This document shows positions 37,773 to 51,267 of a DNA stretch of 64,000 nucleotides, piece after piece (the first letter of the stretch is position 1; each line of letters opens with the position of its first letter). The notes beneath the pieces are model-generated. The model saw nothing but the letters and a program-made list of their open reading frames with translations, was not told where the DNA came from and did no database searches. A program made the translations under genes and the position numbers. This stretch comes from Medicago truncatula (Eukaryota > Streptophyta > Magnoliopsida > Fabales > Fabaceae): the NCBI RefSeq assembly GCF_003473485.1, contig NC_053045.1, forward strand, positions 32,462,494 to 32,526,493, read 5' to 3'.

Positions 37773-39332
37773 TTCCCTATTTTTATTTGAGCTCCCTTAA
37801 TCAATGTCTTACTAACACTCTTTAGCATATCCATAAAATCTTAATTGTTTTAATTGCTTAACCAATGCTCATGTAGCACTATGTAGCATTCTACTTGCTT
37901 AAATTATTATATTCTACTTGCTTAAATTATTATCATGTTAATTTTTTTAAAAGATTATCATATTAATTATGTTTCTTGAGAGACACACGCATGTTAGTTA
38001 TTGCATGGGATGTCAATGTTAAATGAAAATATAAAAGCACTCCCCCTTGCCTATCTCCTTCACAATCCAACTAGTCATTTCAAATTAATTAAGTTGCGTT
38101 AAAATTACTTCATGATAACTATTCCATATTCAATTACAAATTTCTCATTGCACTCATTATTTGACATGACAATCATGTTTAGGCATCTTTTAAGTTGAAA
38201 ATCAAAGCTGGAATTATAATTATTACTCTTAGAATTCAACTTTCAGTTAACCATTCATATTTATTTATCAATAACTAACATTCATTTTCACAAATACTTT
38301 AAAAAATCCAATTAAGCATCCATTCACCTTGCATGATTCATTCATCTGATTTTGAATATCTGGTGGACATATTTGTATGGTTAGTTATGCTCTCCATGTT
38401 TCTACAAACACGATTAATCTGATTATTGCTTTGTTCTAAAATTCTAAGAGCAGAATCATTATATTTCGCATTATATGATCTTAAATTCTTAATGGCATTC
38501 AATTTGAATAAAGCAATACAAACTAACCACTATAAAAGTTGTACTCACCAGCCTATTCCATATCTTAAATTTTTTAACCATGTTATTGTGTGAATTATCT
38601 AGAAGGCTCCAACTCAAAACTTATATCTTCCTTGATTTAATTTGGTAATATGTTTTTCTTACCAAAATATATAATAATAAGTGAATTAGAAATTCAAGAT
38701 CATATAATTTTAAAAAAAATATTTTTTCTTAGTTTGGAAACAAAGTAGTAAACACCGCTGAAACTTATGAAGTGATGAATTTGTTTTTCAATTTTACTAT
38801 TGAATACAATTAAACTGTTTTATTTTTAGGAGATTATTTATACTCTCATATTGAAAAATGAGAATTTTGTAAAGTAATTAATAATAAAATCTAGAGAATT
38901 TCTCAAAAAAAAAATAAAATTAAGAGAATTTTGACATGCATCAATGAAATGATTTTTTAATGTGTGTACAAAAACATTAAACTTCCAAAATTTTGAAATG
39001 GATAGAATAGTGTTAAGTGATATATCTTAGGGTAGCCTAGCCATATAGTAAACATAAACAATATCTAGAAATATTTCCATAAATATTTTTCTGTTGAGAC
39101 CATATTTCCATAAAATATTGTTGAACCAGAAACTTTATTAACAAGCAAAAATATTAAAGCAGAATACAATAGATATTCCCAACCACATATGTATCATAAT
39201 AAATTTTCTGTAAACAAATCATCATCTACCCAATCTGAAAACCTAAGATATGAACTTCTATCCTCCAAATAAACCATCCCAAAATAATGTTTTAACATGG
39301 GACCACATAAAGTTAATGTGTAACTATCTATT

Positions 39333-39335
<3 letters not shown>

Positions 39336-39375
<40 letters not shown>
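39336..39375. repeat. (AT)20 microsatellite
   Basis: Forty bases of uninterrupted AT, about 255 bp beyond the MYB stop codon. Confidence 0.95.
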
Positions 39376-39377
<2 letters not shown>

Positions 39378-39630
39378 TTTCACAATTGTATATATCATAT
39401 ATGACAGATTCTTGTATATATTTAACTACAGTAGTTTTCTGTGGGATACAAATTGACAATTTTGCAAGACTAATTACATGATCATCAATTCAAATATACA
39501 ATGATTGACTTTTATTTCAGTCCTACCTTATTAATCCCTGTACTGTATAACAGCAAAAATACAAATATAACCCTGGAGTGTAAAAAATGGAAAGGAATAT
39601 GAAAACACTTTGTTGAATCTGCTTGCATCA

Positions 39631-41890
39631 TCAGTTTGAAAAATCAAGAAATGGAAATGATGAAACATCTTTCATCAAGTCTTCCAAATTCCAATCTCCA
39701 ACAGATAAATCTCCATGAAACAAATTCTCCACCTCATCATCAACTCTATTTTCACTTCTCTTACTAACAACATTGCAGTTGTTAATAACAATGTTGTTTA
39801 TGTCATCAAAGTTATAACTACTATTGTAATTACCATCTTCTCCATTGCATGCATTCTCCATTTTTACACTATGTTCAGAAGTAATAGTACTATTAACACT
39901 CTCTAGAGGAGGAACATTGTAAATTTCCATCTCATCACCTTCTACACCATTAATAATATTTACACTCCCAAACACCTTTTCCAAATAGAAACTTTTGCTG
40001 TCATGATTATTCTGTGACAAGTATGTTCCTGTTGTACTATTATTGAAGAATCCACATCCAGAACCTGACATAATGGTGTTGAAAACTGTGTTTTGCATTG
40101 TTGGTGGTGATGGAGATGAAGTATTGAACATAGGCATAAAATGATTATCGATATGTTGTTGATCTTGTGTTGAAGAAGTTATAAAACCTCCCATGTTATG
40201 GTCTTTGTTAGGGTCGTACGAGGATTCATCGCTTGCGTTTGGTGAAGTGTTCAACGACATGTTCTTGAGTCTTTTCTTTATTGTTGAATTCCAAAAGTTC
40301 TTGATTTCATTGTCTGTTCTTCCGGGTAAGCGTGCCGCAATTTGAGACCATCTTTGAAAATGAAGCAAAATTTAATATGTTTGCTTAATAATTCAAAAAA
40401 ATTATGAAATAGACAGTAAATAGATATTTTTTTTGAGGGACATTAAATAGAGTTATGTTGAGTTACATATATGTTTATTAATTAATTTCTGTCAATTTTT
40501 TAAAACTAAAAAAGAATGCATGCTTTGCATGGAAGTTAATTAGTCTTTTTTTGAACAATACACGTAGTATGGAGTGTCTTCAACTCGAAGTCCAAATAAA
40601 GACGAATCACAGTGCCTATATGTTGTTTTCAGTTGTACTTTTGTCTTCTACAAGGAGCTGTCTTGATCATATACATATATTATTATTAATATATTTGATG
40701 CATGTTGTGCATGTATTTTTTAACTTTGAATTAGTTGTGTCGTATCTTAGATTGAGGAGGACTTAAATTTTGTCACAAAAAGACTTCCTTTTACAAAATT
40801 GTCTGTCTCTCTAAATGGAAGCACTATTGCTTATGAAAATAATTTGCATGATCACAACAACAAATTTAAATCACTTGGGTACACACAACAAAAAATGCAC
40901 ATTAATTAATTCAATAAAAATTAATTAATAATAATAATATAATTGATTTTTTTTGTCTCCTTTTCATTTTTAAATTTATGAGTTTGTCTAAAAAATCTAA
41001 ATTAATCTTTGGTTGTGATTACACAAGTCTTGATCTGCTTATGATGTATCTATTGACTTTTTGTGATAATTCTATGTTTTCTATATCACAAATGATTCAG
41101 GAACACAATTTTTTTACAACATTTTTTAAGAAACAATTTTACACAACATGACACCATATACTATATTTGTTGTGTATACTATTTCAAAATATACATAGCT
41201 AATTTTTTCATGGGAATATAGAATTCACCTCTTGATGTAGGTGAGATAACTTGAGAGAAAAAAAATGGTGTATCAAATATAAATCTCTAAAAATAAAGGT
41301 GAATATTTACATTTTTTAATAAATTTTAATGAAATACTACATCTCTACCCTTTTTTTATTATTATAAAATTCATGATTTTATTAAAAAAATGGTCAAGTC
41401 CATCTTTAAAACATTTTTTGTGGTCCATATTATACATACTCATGTTTGGTGCATACAAATATTAATTATTAGTTCACAGTTGAAATCTCTTTATGTCCAC
41501 TAAATAGTGAGTTAAGGAGCCAATGTAAAAATGGTTATCTTCTCAGATTAAGATAAATTTGGTACTAATAAGATAAATAAATTGATGAGCTAGGTAGAAA
41601 AGTGAAGTGAACCTGTTTCCAAGAAGGGAATGCAAATGAATGATATGTTCTTCTTCCTGTGGTGAGAATGCACCACGTTTAAGATCAGGCCTCAAGTAAT
41701 TGATCCATCTTAACCTACAACTTTTTCCACATCTTTGCAATCCAGCATTTCTAGCAACATCACTCCAACAACCTTGTCCACTATTTAACATATAGTTCAT
41801 AAGCTTCTCATCTTCCTCTGGTGACCACAATCCTTTTCTAAGTTTATTGTTTGTGTTGTTTTTTCCAGATGCAATATCTGGCTTCCTCAT
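39631..41890 (-). CDS. MYB46-like: R2R3-MYB transcription factor, MYB46/MYB83 type
   Basis: Two coding exons on the minus strand, 41890-41613 and 40351-39631, split within an Arg codon (AG|A). They give 332 residues. R2 (about 20-68) has [20 protein letters not shown] and [21 protein letters not shown]3 (about 69-120) has [20 protein letters not shown] and [20 protein letters not shown], with the usual aromatic replacement of the first Trp. The N-terminus MRKPD and the R2R3 text match the MYB46/MYB83 clade, master switches of secondary-wall (cellulose, xylan, lignin) programmes downstream of NAC factors. The C-terminal 200 residues are Asn/Ser-rich and end in an acidic activation-like segment ([20 protein letters not shown]). 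The intron that usually interrupts R2 is absent. MYB46 and MYB83 cannot be told apart here. Confidence 0.93.
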
Positions 41891-41929
41891 TGTACTATTG
41901 AATCCTTCACCCTCACCTTGATGTAGAGA

Positions 41930-42298
41930 TGAAAGAATTAGGATTTATAAAGAGAAAGTATATGTATATATATAATAATAAGAAAGAAGCTTCATAGGGT
42001 GGGAATGATGATGATAATGATGATGGTGATGGTTGTGGGGTTTGCTTACAAATTAGGGAAGAGTAGTGAGAGAGAAACAGAAAGAGGAGTTGGTTGGTTG
42101 ATGAGTCTAGTTGAAAAAGAAAACGGTTTGGAGAGAGACTTGAGGGAGAGAGAGAGAGAGATAGAGAAATATTTAGATGTGTGTGTGTCTTCTTGTCTTT
42201 GACTCCATGGCCTTGTTTTCTTTTTCAATTTTCTATTTTTTTTCTTCACTCACAAGGTAATCATCATACATGAATCACAGTGTGCCAGATAAATATAG

Positions 42299-42350
<52 letters not shown>

Positions 42351-42440
42351 ATACATATATACTATACAACTTTGTTTTATAATGAAGCCAAGTTATTTGC
42401 TTCCACTTCACATAATGATCTCTCTCTCTCTCTCTCTGCT
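41930..42440 (-). promoter_or_regulatory. putative MYB promoter region with TATA-like box and microsatellites
   Basis: On the minus strand 'tttataaatcc' at about 41940-41950 is a plausible TATA box about 55 bp before the ATG. Further upstream are a GA tract (about 42142-42165), an (AT)22 tract (42305-42348) and a CT tract (about 42419-42437). The TATA assignment is inference from position. Confidence 0.4.
42305..42348. repeat. (AT)22 microsatellite
   Basis: Forty-four bases of alternating AT, about 415 bp upstream of the MYB start codon. Confidence 0.95.
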
Positions 42441-43077
42441 ACTCTACCTCCACACGTGAAGCTGAAGATATATAATTAACATGTATATCACATAATTAAT
42501 AATAAAGAATAATTACGACGGCACATACTTAATGATAGTTATATGCGTGTGTGTAACAGTTATTATTATTACTATTTTGTTAATTTTGGTGTATAAGATG
42601 ATCCACTTGCTTAAGCTTCATTGCCTAAAGAAGTAAAATATACTCAAAATATATATGAAACATATATATAATATACGCCACTTTTGATCAAAAAGTAACA
42701 AAAGAAGAGATTTGGAGGTTTCTTAGTCTCTTTATCGATGTACACACGCACACACGTAGATACATAATGTTATCCTTGGTACTATTAGTCAATTTGAACA
42801 TATATCTGTTACTTAACTATAAGTCTATAACCACAAAGATATAAAGGGTTCACTACTAATTGTACAGATGTATTGGTTTTTAAGTTTTATCCGTTCCTAC
42901 ATCCTAGGGTATATGAAGGTCAGGCCAAATGGAAAGGGTTGTCTGCTTTAGGTGATCAACAATAAGTTGAAAATAGTGACCTCTGCGGTCAGTGTATAAC
43001 AGTGACCGCAGGGGATCCCATGTTGTACTATTATATGGTTTTTGGTGAGGATCCGTCAAATAAGACCTCTTACAATT

Positions 43078-43175
43078 GTTTATGGTGCAATAGTTATAAA
43101 AACTGTTAATTTTAGAGAGAGAAAAAGTTTCTCTCTTTAATTTTATCGGTCTTTATAACTGTTGCACTATAAAAC
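43078..43175. repeat. 98-bp near-perfect hairpin
   Basis: The left arm 'gtttatggtgcaatagttat' followed by 'aaaaactgttaattttagag' pairs with the right arm 'ttaattttatcggtctttat' followed by 'aactgttgcactataaaac'. The loop between the 'agagagaaa' and 'tttctctct' arms is about 3 bases. It could be a small MITE or a small-RNA precursor. Confidence 0.75.
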
Positions 43176-44171
43176 AACATTAAAGAATTCTGGTTCGTAG
43201 TTTTGTATATCTCATTCATGTGTAATTTTCATATCTACACACACAACATTAATTGTTTTAGATTTGAGTACTTTTTTTATATTATATATCCTTCAATTTT
43301 TTTTACCAACTATGGCAGAAACATATATGCACCAGATGTAATTTTGTAGAGGAATAATGGTGACTTTATTGATAAAATAGTAAACAGCAGAGTTTAGTAA
43401 ATTGAGATTGAAGAAAGTGATTACTTTAACCTTCTATGGTTTTGTCAAGCATATTATTTCCCAAAGAAAGGTGAATCATGCTAAAAAAAGGAAGAAAGAA
43501 ATGGTGCAACCAGAATTTGACTTTTTAGACTATCTTTTAAAAGCAAGGAAAACATGCATATAAATGTATGAACAATTTCCTTGTATAATTACCATTTCAA
43601 CCTGAAAAACAAGTTGAATTAGAGAACTCAAAATCTACTTTGTTTTTGGAGGTTAATTAATACATCCTGATGACGTACTAATGATAATATCTGTGTTGAG
43701 AATCTGATTATTTTCCTTATTTTAAAATCAAACTCATAAAAAACCTGCTAAATAGAGAGGACTTATGTGTGTGGTAGTTAAAGTGGTGTATCTAAAGCCT
43801 AAACAATTATAGATGATTAGAAGAAGCATAACTTTAAGCACTAAGTTGATTAATGTATAAAAATGAAACTGGCAAAATATCTGCAATGAGGAATAAAGTA
43901 AATTAACCAACTCTTGCACAAGTAAAAGAAGAAACCATTTGAGTAAGATAATGGATGTTCTTTCTATATAGTCACTATGAGAGTTTTTTTATTATGAGTG
44001 TTCTTACTCATTATAACTTCCTTACATTCTACAGACTCAAAAGCTACAAGGATTATCAAAAAGTTACAAGATAGTACAAGGAAAAGTTAAAAGAAGCAAT
44101 CAATTTAGTAAATTGGCACCCCCCAGAGGGACCTAGTAGTGGGCTAGAGGGAAGGATGGATATGATATATG

Positions 44172-44350
44172 ATTTAATTCATATACACTGTCAATGTAAA
44201 TATTTTTTTACACGGTCAGTCAATCATAATTGTCAGATTACCAAAAACATTTTACTTTAATTATAATTACTATAAAGTTGCACATATGATTGGTTTTGAT
44301 ATGCTCACAATGTAAAACTTTTTACACATGGAGTGTATCACAATTAAACT
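44172..44350. mobile_element. MITE, about 179 bp
   Basis: Left 'tttaattcatatacactgtc' with 'aatgtaaatattttttt' is mirrored by right 'gtaaaactttttacacatgg' with 'agtgtatcacaattaaac'. Non-coding. Confidence 0.6.
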
Positions 44351-44382
44351 CTATAATATAGTATCATGTCCTAATTGTCCCA

Positions 44383-44590
44383 AGTAGATAGCTCGGCTTA
44401 TGAGCTAAGAAACAACGCAGAAGTTCTAAGCATGAGATACATGGTTCGATCCCTGGAAACTACCATAATCACTAACTTATCACAATTAAAATCATGTGTT
44501 TGTGGAACATTGTGTCACAAAGGATTTTCTTTGGCATTAAGAATTGTGATTTGTAACAGAGGATATTTGTTTGGGTGTAGGTAGAAAAAA
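44383..44590 (+). mobile_element. possible tRNA-derived SINE
   Basis: 'agatagctcggcttatgagc' resembles a pol III A box. 'acatggttcgatccctgg' about 60 bp later is a good B box. The stretch ends in an A-run ('gtaggtagaaaaaaac'). No full cloverleaf forms, so it is a SINE-like relic rather than a tRNA gene. Confidence 0.4.
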
Positions 44591-45657
44591 ACTTCAAATA
44601 AAGGAAGAAAACAAAGTACCATTTGTCCACCTCAGAGATCCAATTCATGTCGTTAACTACACATCATATTGCTTTGACTTCAAATAATATAATGATTAAT
44701 CACAAATTTAGTAGATACTGTAGACTATAGAGAATATGTGATAGGATTCGTGTCCACAAATCCTAAAACCTTCACACAAATACACATCATAAGAATTGAC
44801 CAGTGCTTGAAGTTGCTTCAAAATGCATCTTTAATCAATAAAAAATAAAGGGTAGAAAAGTATATTAAGTATATCAATGAAAACCATAAAAAAAACAAAC
44901 ATTTACAATTTACTTATACATACGTACTACATCTTTGAATATTACTAGCCATAAGCTAAAATTTGTTATAAAACTTCCAAACACATAAGGCTTCAGCTTT
45001 TCTATGCTTTCTCTATACTGCATGTTATCTTGCCAAAGTTTAGCTCTATTCTTATTCAAGTTGATTACCTCATAAGTAAGCAAGCATGACTTTAGTTAGA
45101 TAAGAGGGGTCCTACCAACAACAACTTTCCAATACAAAACTATCAATAAATTAAGAAAGTGCAACCACCAAAGTAACGAACTATCTAAAGGTAGTGGCCC
45201 TATGATACATTAATTTTTTTTAAATGAGCAACAAAATCAACATGGAAAAATGTGATAGTTAGACAAGTATAATTAATGAATAAGCAAATTAGTACTATGA
45301 GTGTTTTACACTTATTTAAAATATATCACAATGTAAATTTGAGGGTCCTGGATCCTCTACTGCAGCACTCACAATAGGTCTCTATAATCTCTTTTAATTT
45401 TTCTTCTCTCTTTCATATGTTTCCATTTTATTTCAATATTTTCTCATCCACCTTTGTTCTTTTCTGTGACATATAGTACAACACTAGAGTAGAGGATGCA
45501 TATAACTAGAGTGTGACGGGAAGGGAAAAATTGACATGTAATGGGGTATGTGATGGATATACCTACCTATTTCATCGTGATTAAAGGGACATTTTTAAAA
45601 AAACTTACTTTAACTTATCTTATGATATGAACACATGTTCCAGCAACAAAATATATG

Positions 45658-45805
45658 TCCTAACCAAGCGAGCTCAAGTGGTTAATTAATTTCACCAAGG
45701 ACGAATCGTTTGGAAGAATCCAAGTTCGAAACTATCTTCACCTCACGGTCGAACTCCGAATTATCAGTGTCTCTTTCCCCTAAAAACCATAAGGTTTAAA
45801 AAAAA
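45658..45805 (+). mobile_element. possible tRNA-derived SINE
   Basis: 'agcgagctcaagtggttaat' (A-box-like) and 'atccaagttcgaaactatc' (B-box-like) lie about 50 bp apart, as in tRNA-derived SINEs. The 3' part ends in 'ggtttaaaaaaaat'. Confidence 0.45.
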
Positions 45806-47617
45806 TGTCCTCCATAGATAGAAATTTTGTGCCCCCCCACCCCAAGAGTTGACCTTGCATGGACGGGGAGGATGTTCTTAAACGACCCACTACAAAAGCA
45901 GGATAACACCACTAAACAAAGTATGCATATTTTTCCACTCACTAGGTGTGTGTTTGGTTTTATGATGACAAAAATTGATTTTGAATGAATTGATTATGTA
46001 AAATTGATTCTCACTAAAAGTGATTTGAATGTAAAATTGTGTTTGAATACAAGTGAGTCGAATTTTAAATTTGTATGTATAAATTAATTGTAAAAGTGAG
46101 TTGAATGTATAAATTCTAGCTTCAGTAGAATCAATTCTACAAACAAAATCAATTCTACTTTAAAACATTCCAACATGCAAAAAGCAATTATATTCCTCTA
46201 GAATCAGTTTTGGTGTTTTAAAATTGAAACCAAAACCCACAGTTGCTGCACCATGCTGGTGCAGTTTGTTTTTTTTGGTTGTATCCCATATGCCGTTCTC
46301 TCTCAGTCTATCAGACCAGAGGAAGATTTTACCTCATACCCCTTCAATTGTACCTGCACCCCCTACCATTCAAACTAGAGAAGCTTATCTGTTATAACAA
46401 TTTCTTTTCCCACCCTCCACACCTGGTTTGGATTATGAAATCTGAAAAAATGTAGGGAGTTGGAGGATGTTTTTAGAGTATTTTTACACATTTTGGATTA
46501 TATATCCGAAATGTTGTAGGACACACGTGAAGCTTGTTGGATAGGATAAGAAATTGTCGACATTATAAGAGGATTTAAATGTTAAAATATCCCAGTTTCA
46601 AGTTTAAGGATAAAAACCCCGACTACAATAGGTAGTTGCAGTCAACTTCCACTATATCGAAGTTTTTATTTGATATCTGTGTAGATGTAAACAAATTAGA
46701 GATAGAACTAAAAACAAACATTTATTCAAGGCAAGAACTGAAGTCTCAAAATTAGAGACAAAATTCTTCTGTCTATAACTTGACATATTGGTCAGTGGTC
46801 ACTAGCATTGGACAATAAAAAAAAAATGCAAATGTCTTGAAAAGAGATGGGTTTGTCTCATACTAAGATTGTAATGTTTAAGTTAGAACAATGTGTCCTT
46901 ATGAAGATGAACTTTAAATCCCATTTCTAATATTTATTATTTATCAATGATTTAGTCTCTAAAGTCTATCTCCAGTTAGAGACAAATATTTTTTATTTTT
47001 TATTTTTTTTGTACCTTTTCTAAATGAAAATCAAAATATTCCTTCTTTTGTCAAAAAAATCAAAATAGTCCTTTTTTTTCCATAAAATAAAATCAAACAT
47101 GCAAATGACTCTATTATAAATATCAAATCATTCATATTTCAATCAGGTGCACATTTTGGAACTCTAACAAGCAACACACTCATAAATTCGTGCATAACAT
47201 AAAAAAAAGTGTTAATATTTGATTTAGACAGTATTTAAGTGAATATGTGTCCTTTCTTGCTGATACCAAGTCTATGCTTTTGTCAGACTATTGGGTACAT
47301 TGCTCGCTACTACTCTCACCACTCTCAGATTTTCTATCAGATATTTGTGTTGTTACATTTCCTGAAAATGTAGTTGTTAGTCTATATATATATTTTTTAT
47401 ATTTATAAGAGATAAAACTTTCAAGACTAGCATATACATACATTTAGTTGTTAGTCCTTGAACCACTAATTTGGTTTTCACTTTGGCCTATGAGGTCGAT
47501 CATAAAGCTCAAAACATGTTGGTTCCCTTTTCATTTCCACCTTCTAAAAAATAACAAGCAAACATTAAATTAGTGCAAAATTAGTTAACTATCCATGCTA
47601 TCATTAAGAGTTACTAA

Positions 47618-48795
47618 CCATTCTCTTGGAATGTTCTCTTGTGGATATGGATCCTCCACTATGCACATTGTATCCATCTTGAGACTGCCTATTTTTCTTA
47701 TTCATCGTAGAAACTTTTTGCCAATCATCGGCTTGCCATTTAACCCTCAATCGTTTTAATTTTTTTCGCCAATCCAACCACCCTTATCCTTACTACTACG
47801 CACCTTGAACAAAGCATTTTTTAGTGCTAAGGATCCCCTGCTATTGAAGCTCTTTTTAATCTTGTCTTCATCGTGTTCAAGCCACTTGTATTTGGCCTAC
47901 AAACAAAAACAATTCCAAGATCAATTGAACAGCAGCATAAAAGCAATTCTGAAACTCAAATAAGACTGAAGTGTTTCGAAGAGTGGCTAAGTTACTTGTT
48001 TATGATCAGACCAGTTTAAAGATTCAGAAGACTTTTTTATAAGCAATATCAGCTATTAAGAAGGTATTAGACACTCACAGATGTTGAATGTGAGGAGGCT
48101 GGGGTGTGGGCATAAAGGGTTGGAGGCATACGAATGTAAGGTCGAACCCGATCCATGCTAACATACTAACCCAACCAACAATTATGACTTTCACCATTCA
48201 AAAAGTAAAAAATAAAAATAAAAATAGAACTTAGATACGAGGGTATGAACCCAATGAGTGATAAACAAGACACGGGCAAGACTAGATTAGATAAATAATC
48301 TAATCATACAAAATGTATTATACATTAAATAGTTACAAGAATAAATGACTTCCTGTAATTTCACTACCAAATTCTAATATTGTTAAGACATGAACCATAA
48401 TATTCTAAATTTGTCATGTTAAAGTTCAAATTTAGAGATGATCAAGTAAATGACAAAAAAATTATAAGCAGCAGAGCAAATCGGATATGTATGGACGAAT
48501 ATATTCAGCTGGTCCTATTCTATGTGAACAAATCTGATATGGACAGCATGAAATAACAAAATGAAATTGGGTTCATTGCAATTTAGACACTAGCCTAGAA
48601 TGTCACAAAGAAGTCTTAACCTACTCCATAACAGGAAACCTCTCCTATGGGATCAAAATCTAAAAATATCAAACATGTTTTGCTTTCTATTGGTAATTCT
48701 ATTGGTAAGGAATGTCATATAATACCTTAAATTCAGCAAACCACTTGTCTATCATGTCATCATCCACATGAGTTATTTTTGTATGAAGTGTCTAA
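47618..48795 (-). pseudogene. CACTA (En/Spm) element: Ptta-type transposase-associated domain remnant
   Basis: On the minus strand, after an acceptor near 47898, the reading is AKYKWLEHDEDKIKKSFNSR and GSLALKNALFKVRSSKDKGG. After a frame break near 47760 it continues KRLRVKWQADDWQKVSTMNK and KNRQSQDGYNVHSGGSISTR. This matches the plant Ptta/En/Spm transposase family (rYKW, F..R....L...L..vR, W, KNR, HtgGS.s). A likely upstream exon end at about 48795-48726 reads THVDDDMIDKWFAEFK. A further Met-started frame (MDRVRPYIRMPPTLYA) at about 48155 lies between them. In-frame stops and the frameshift show it is dead. Confidence 0.7.
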
Positions 48796-50024
48796 CAATG
48801 ATCTTATGAGTTATTTTTGTCTTTTTTTTGTTTCTTGTGTTTGTGGATTTATGTAGAGATTTCCACATGGTGGTTTTCCGAACAACTGACACTTGAGCAT
48901 AGGTTCCGATCAAGCGAGAAATAGAAGTCGTGTTGCATCATTCATTTCAAGAGAAGTTAATCATCATCTTATTTGTGCGTTTCTCTTAGAAAGTGGTATG
49001 ACTACTTTAAAGTTGGATGTTATTTTGTTTGATGGGGGATGAACATCTCCTTTTGACAATGCACAAATTAAAAAAAAAAAAAAAACAGAGGGTTTGTGAA
49101 GCTTAAAAGAGAAGTCAAAAAAGTTGAAGAATAATCTTTCTCCAAATATGGTTAAGAGAATGTTTTATGATATTTTGAAGATTATGCTGACGACAAAGTA
49201 AAGAAATGTGAAACTTTGGATGAAGTCAAATATTCATCTAAGTCTCACATCACATAGTGAGAAGAAAAAAAGAGATGCAAGATTATTTTAAATATAGAGT
49301 TATATTGAGTTATCTTCACCACTAGGGACGGACCTACGTTAAGCGCTATGAGTGCCTAGGCCCTCACTACTTTTTCAAAAAAAAATTCTTCTGATAATAA
49401 CACTTATTATATATACTACTCTAATCATAATTGATAAATAAAGATATGAATAGTAAAAGGCCACACTTAATAATCTAAATTATTAAATAAATATGTTTAG
49501 TCATTACAAAATTAGTGAGTTTTTAAGTTTAGTTTCTATAGTTTTAATGGTAGTTTTTAATCCTCTATAATATTATTGTAGTTTATAAGTATAGTTCTTA
49601 TTTTAATTTTTTTTTGCAAAAAATGTGTATTTTTAGTCCTTCAAAATAGTTCCTATATAATTTGAATATGGACTAAAAATGGATTTTTTTTTTTATAGAG
49701 ACTAAACTTGAAAGCTCATAATTTTATAGGGATTAAGAACATATTTAATGCTAAACTAAAAGTCAAATATATCTCAATTCTCAAATTGCAAACCCCATTC
49801 GAGATAAAACATGGCAACACAACTAATGAAATAGTTATTTGTTATGAGTATTTACAAAAATTGGATGTGAAATTGCATGAAAGATGAATGATTAATTAAT
49901 TATTTATTTACTTATATTGAGAGTGATATTTTTATTGACATTGAAAATGAGAAAATCATTTAATGTTTGAGTATGAAAGGTCGTAGAGAAAAATTATGAT
50001 GTATATTTATGCGTTTAAAAATAA

Positions 50025-50030
<6 letters not shown>

Positions 50031-50078
<48 letters not shown>
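50031..50078. repeat. (AT)24 microsatellite
   Basis: Forty-eight bases of alternating AT inside the repeat stretch 49322-50150. Confidence 0.95.
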
Positions 50079-50080
<2 letters not shown>

Positions 50081-51267
50081 TTTTCTTTTTGCCTCAACAA
50101 ATTTATATTTTTGTGGCCTACACTACTTAAAATTTCTGAGTCCGTCACTGTTCACCATAATATCTCTAGTCTTTTGGATCTACTGAAGACTTGGGTAGTA
50201 GTGTGTCATAAGTGGTTTGCAATTTTTCCGTTGTAATTGAGAGACTTGCAATTTTGTTCTCGTAAAAATTGCAAATGTTGAGAGAGTTTACAAATTTGTT
50301 TAGAAAAAATTTATCGAAGGGTTTACAATTTTCTCTTGTAAAAAGTTGTAGTTGAGTAATAAATATTTGTGTTAAATAAATTTTTCATCCCTATAAAATA
50401 TTCAAATTTTACTTTTAGTTTATCTAAAAAAATTCTTCAATTTTTAGTTTTGCAAATATTTTTTATAACTAATCTTTACTTTTAAATCAACTCTTGTATA
50501 TCATTTGAAATTTTAATTTTTTTACATTCATTTAATACATTATAGATTTCTCCCTTAATTTGTTTTTAAAATATTTTTTAACAAAATATGAAGTAAATAT
50601 GAATTTTTATGTTTTTGGTGCATGTTTTGTTAAAAAAAAAATTAAATTTGTTTGGGAGAGAAAGTATACCTAAATTTCTTTGATTGTGCATGTTGAATAA
50701 AGCCTAATAATACAATTTTTACATGTAAATACCAATCATACTGTCCAAAATGATGTGGACTACGTGGATCAGTCTTGACCAATCATTCACGTGAGTAATG
50801 TGTTAGTCTTTCCACTCTGAGGGATCCATGACACCCCACGTTTGACTTGCATTTTTTCACTTCGCTGCATGATCCGTTGACAAAGTTCACATGTGTGTAA
50901 GTCTCTACTCAACGCGCCTCTGTGCTCATCATTTCCTTATGTTGGTGTCACCTGACTCTCGCTCAGATGTCTTAACGTTCACCTAACCTACTATCAACCG
51001 TCGGAAATCGATATGTCCTTAAATCGTTTATGTTATAAGTCCTTGAAGTTCTTAAAGTTATAAGTCCCACATAAATCTTAAACGTTTTCAATTTAGTCCT
51101 TTTGTTAACCAAACGTTACAAACATGATGATGTGGCAAAAAGACTAAATCGAAAACATTTACAAACTTAAAGGACTTAGGTGTGACTAAAATAACTTAAA
51201 GGACAAATCTATTACAAACCTCAAACTTAAAGGAATTAGGTGTGACCAAAATAACATAAATAGTTAA

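Larger units (their letters stand above)
36812..39630. other. gene-poor AT-rich interval
   Basis: No gene supported. It holds the MITE at 37608-37772 and the (AT)20 tract at 39336-39375. Elsewhere I see only AT-rich DNA with short direct repeats such as 'attctacttgcttaaattat' twice at about 37890-37930. Confidence 0.55.
42441..47600. other. gene-poor interval with MITEs and SINE-like repeats
   Basis: No gene supported. It contains a 98-bp hairpin (43078), a MITE (44172-44350), two possible SINEs (44383 and 45658) and a half-copy MITE at 45945-46240. The last starts 'ggtgtgtgtttggttttatg', as in the MnmA intron. Other stretches, including 46240-47600, are AT-rich with nothing recognised. Confidence 0.5.

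Noticed and set aside
44383-44460. tRNA-like A and B boxes as a tRNA gene
   Set aside because: No acceptor stem or anticodon arm can be formed; SINE-like relic is more likely.
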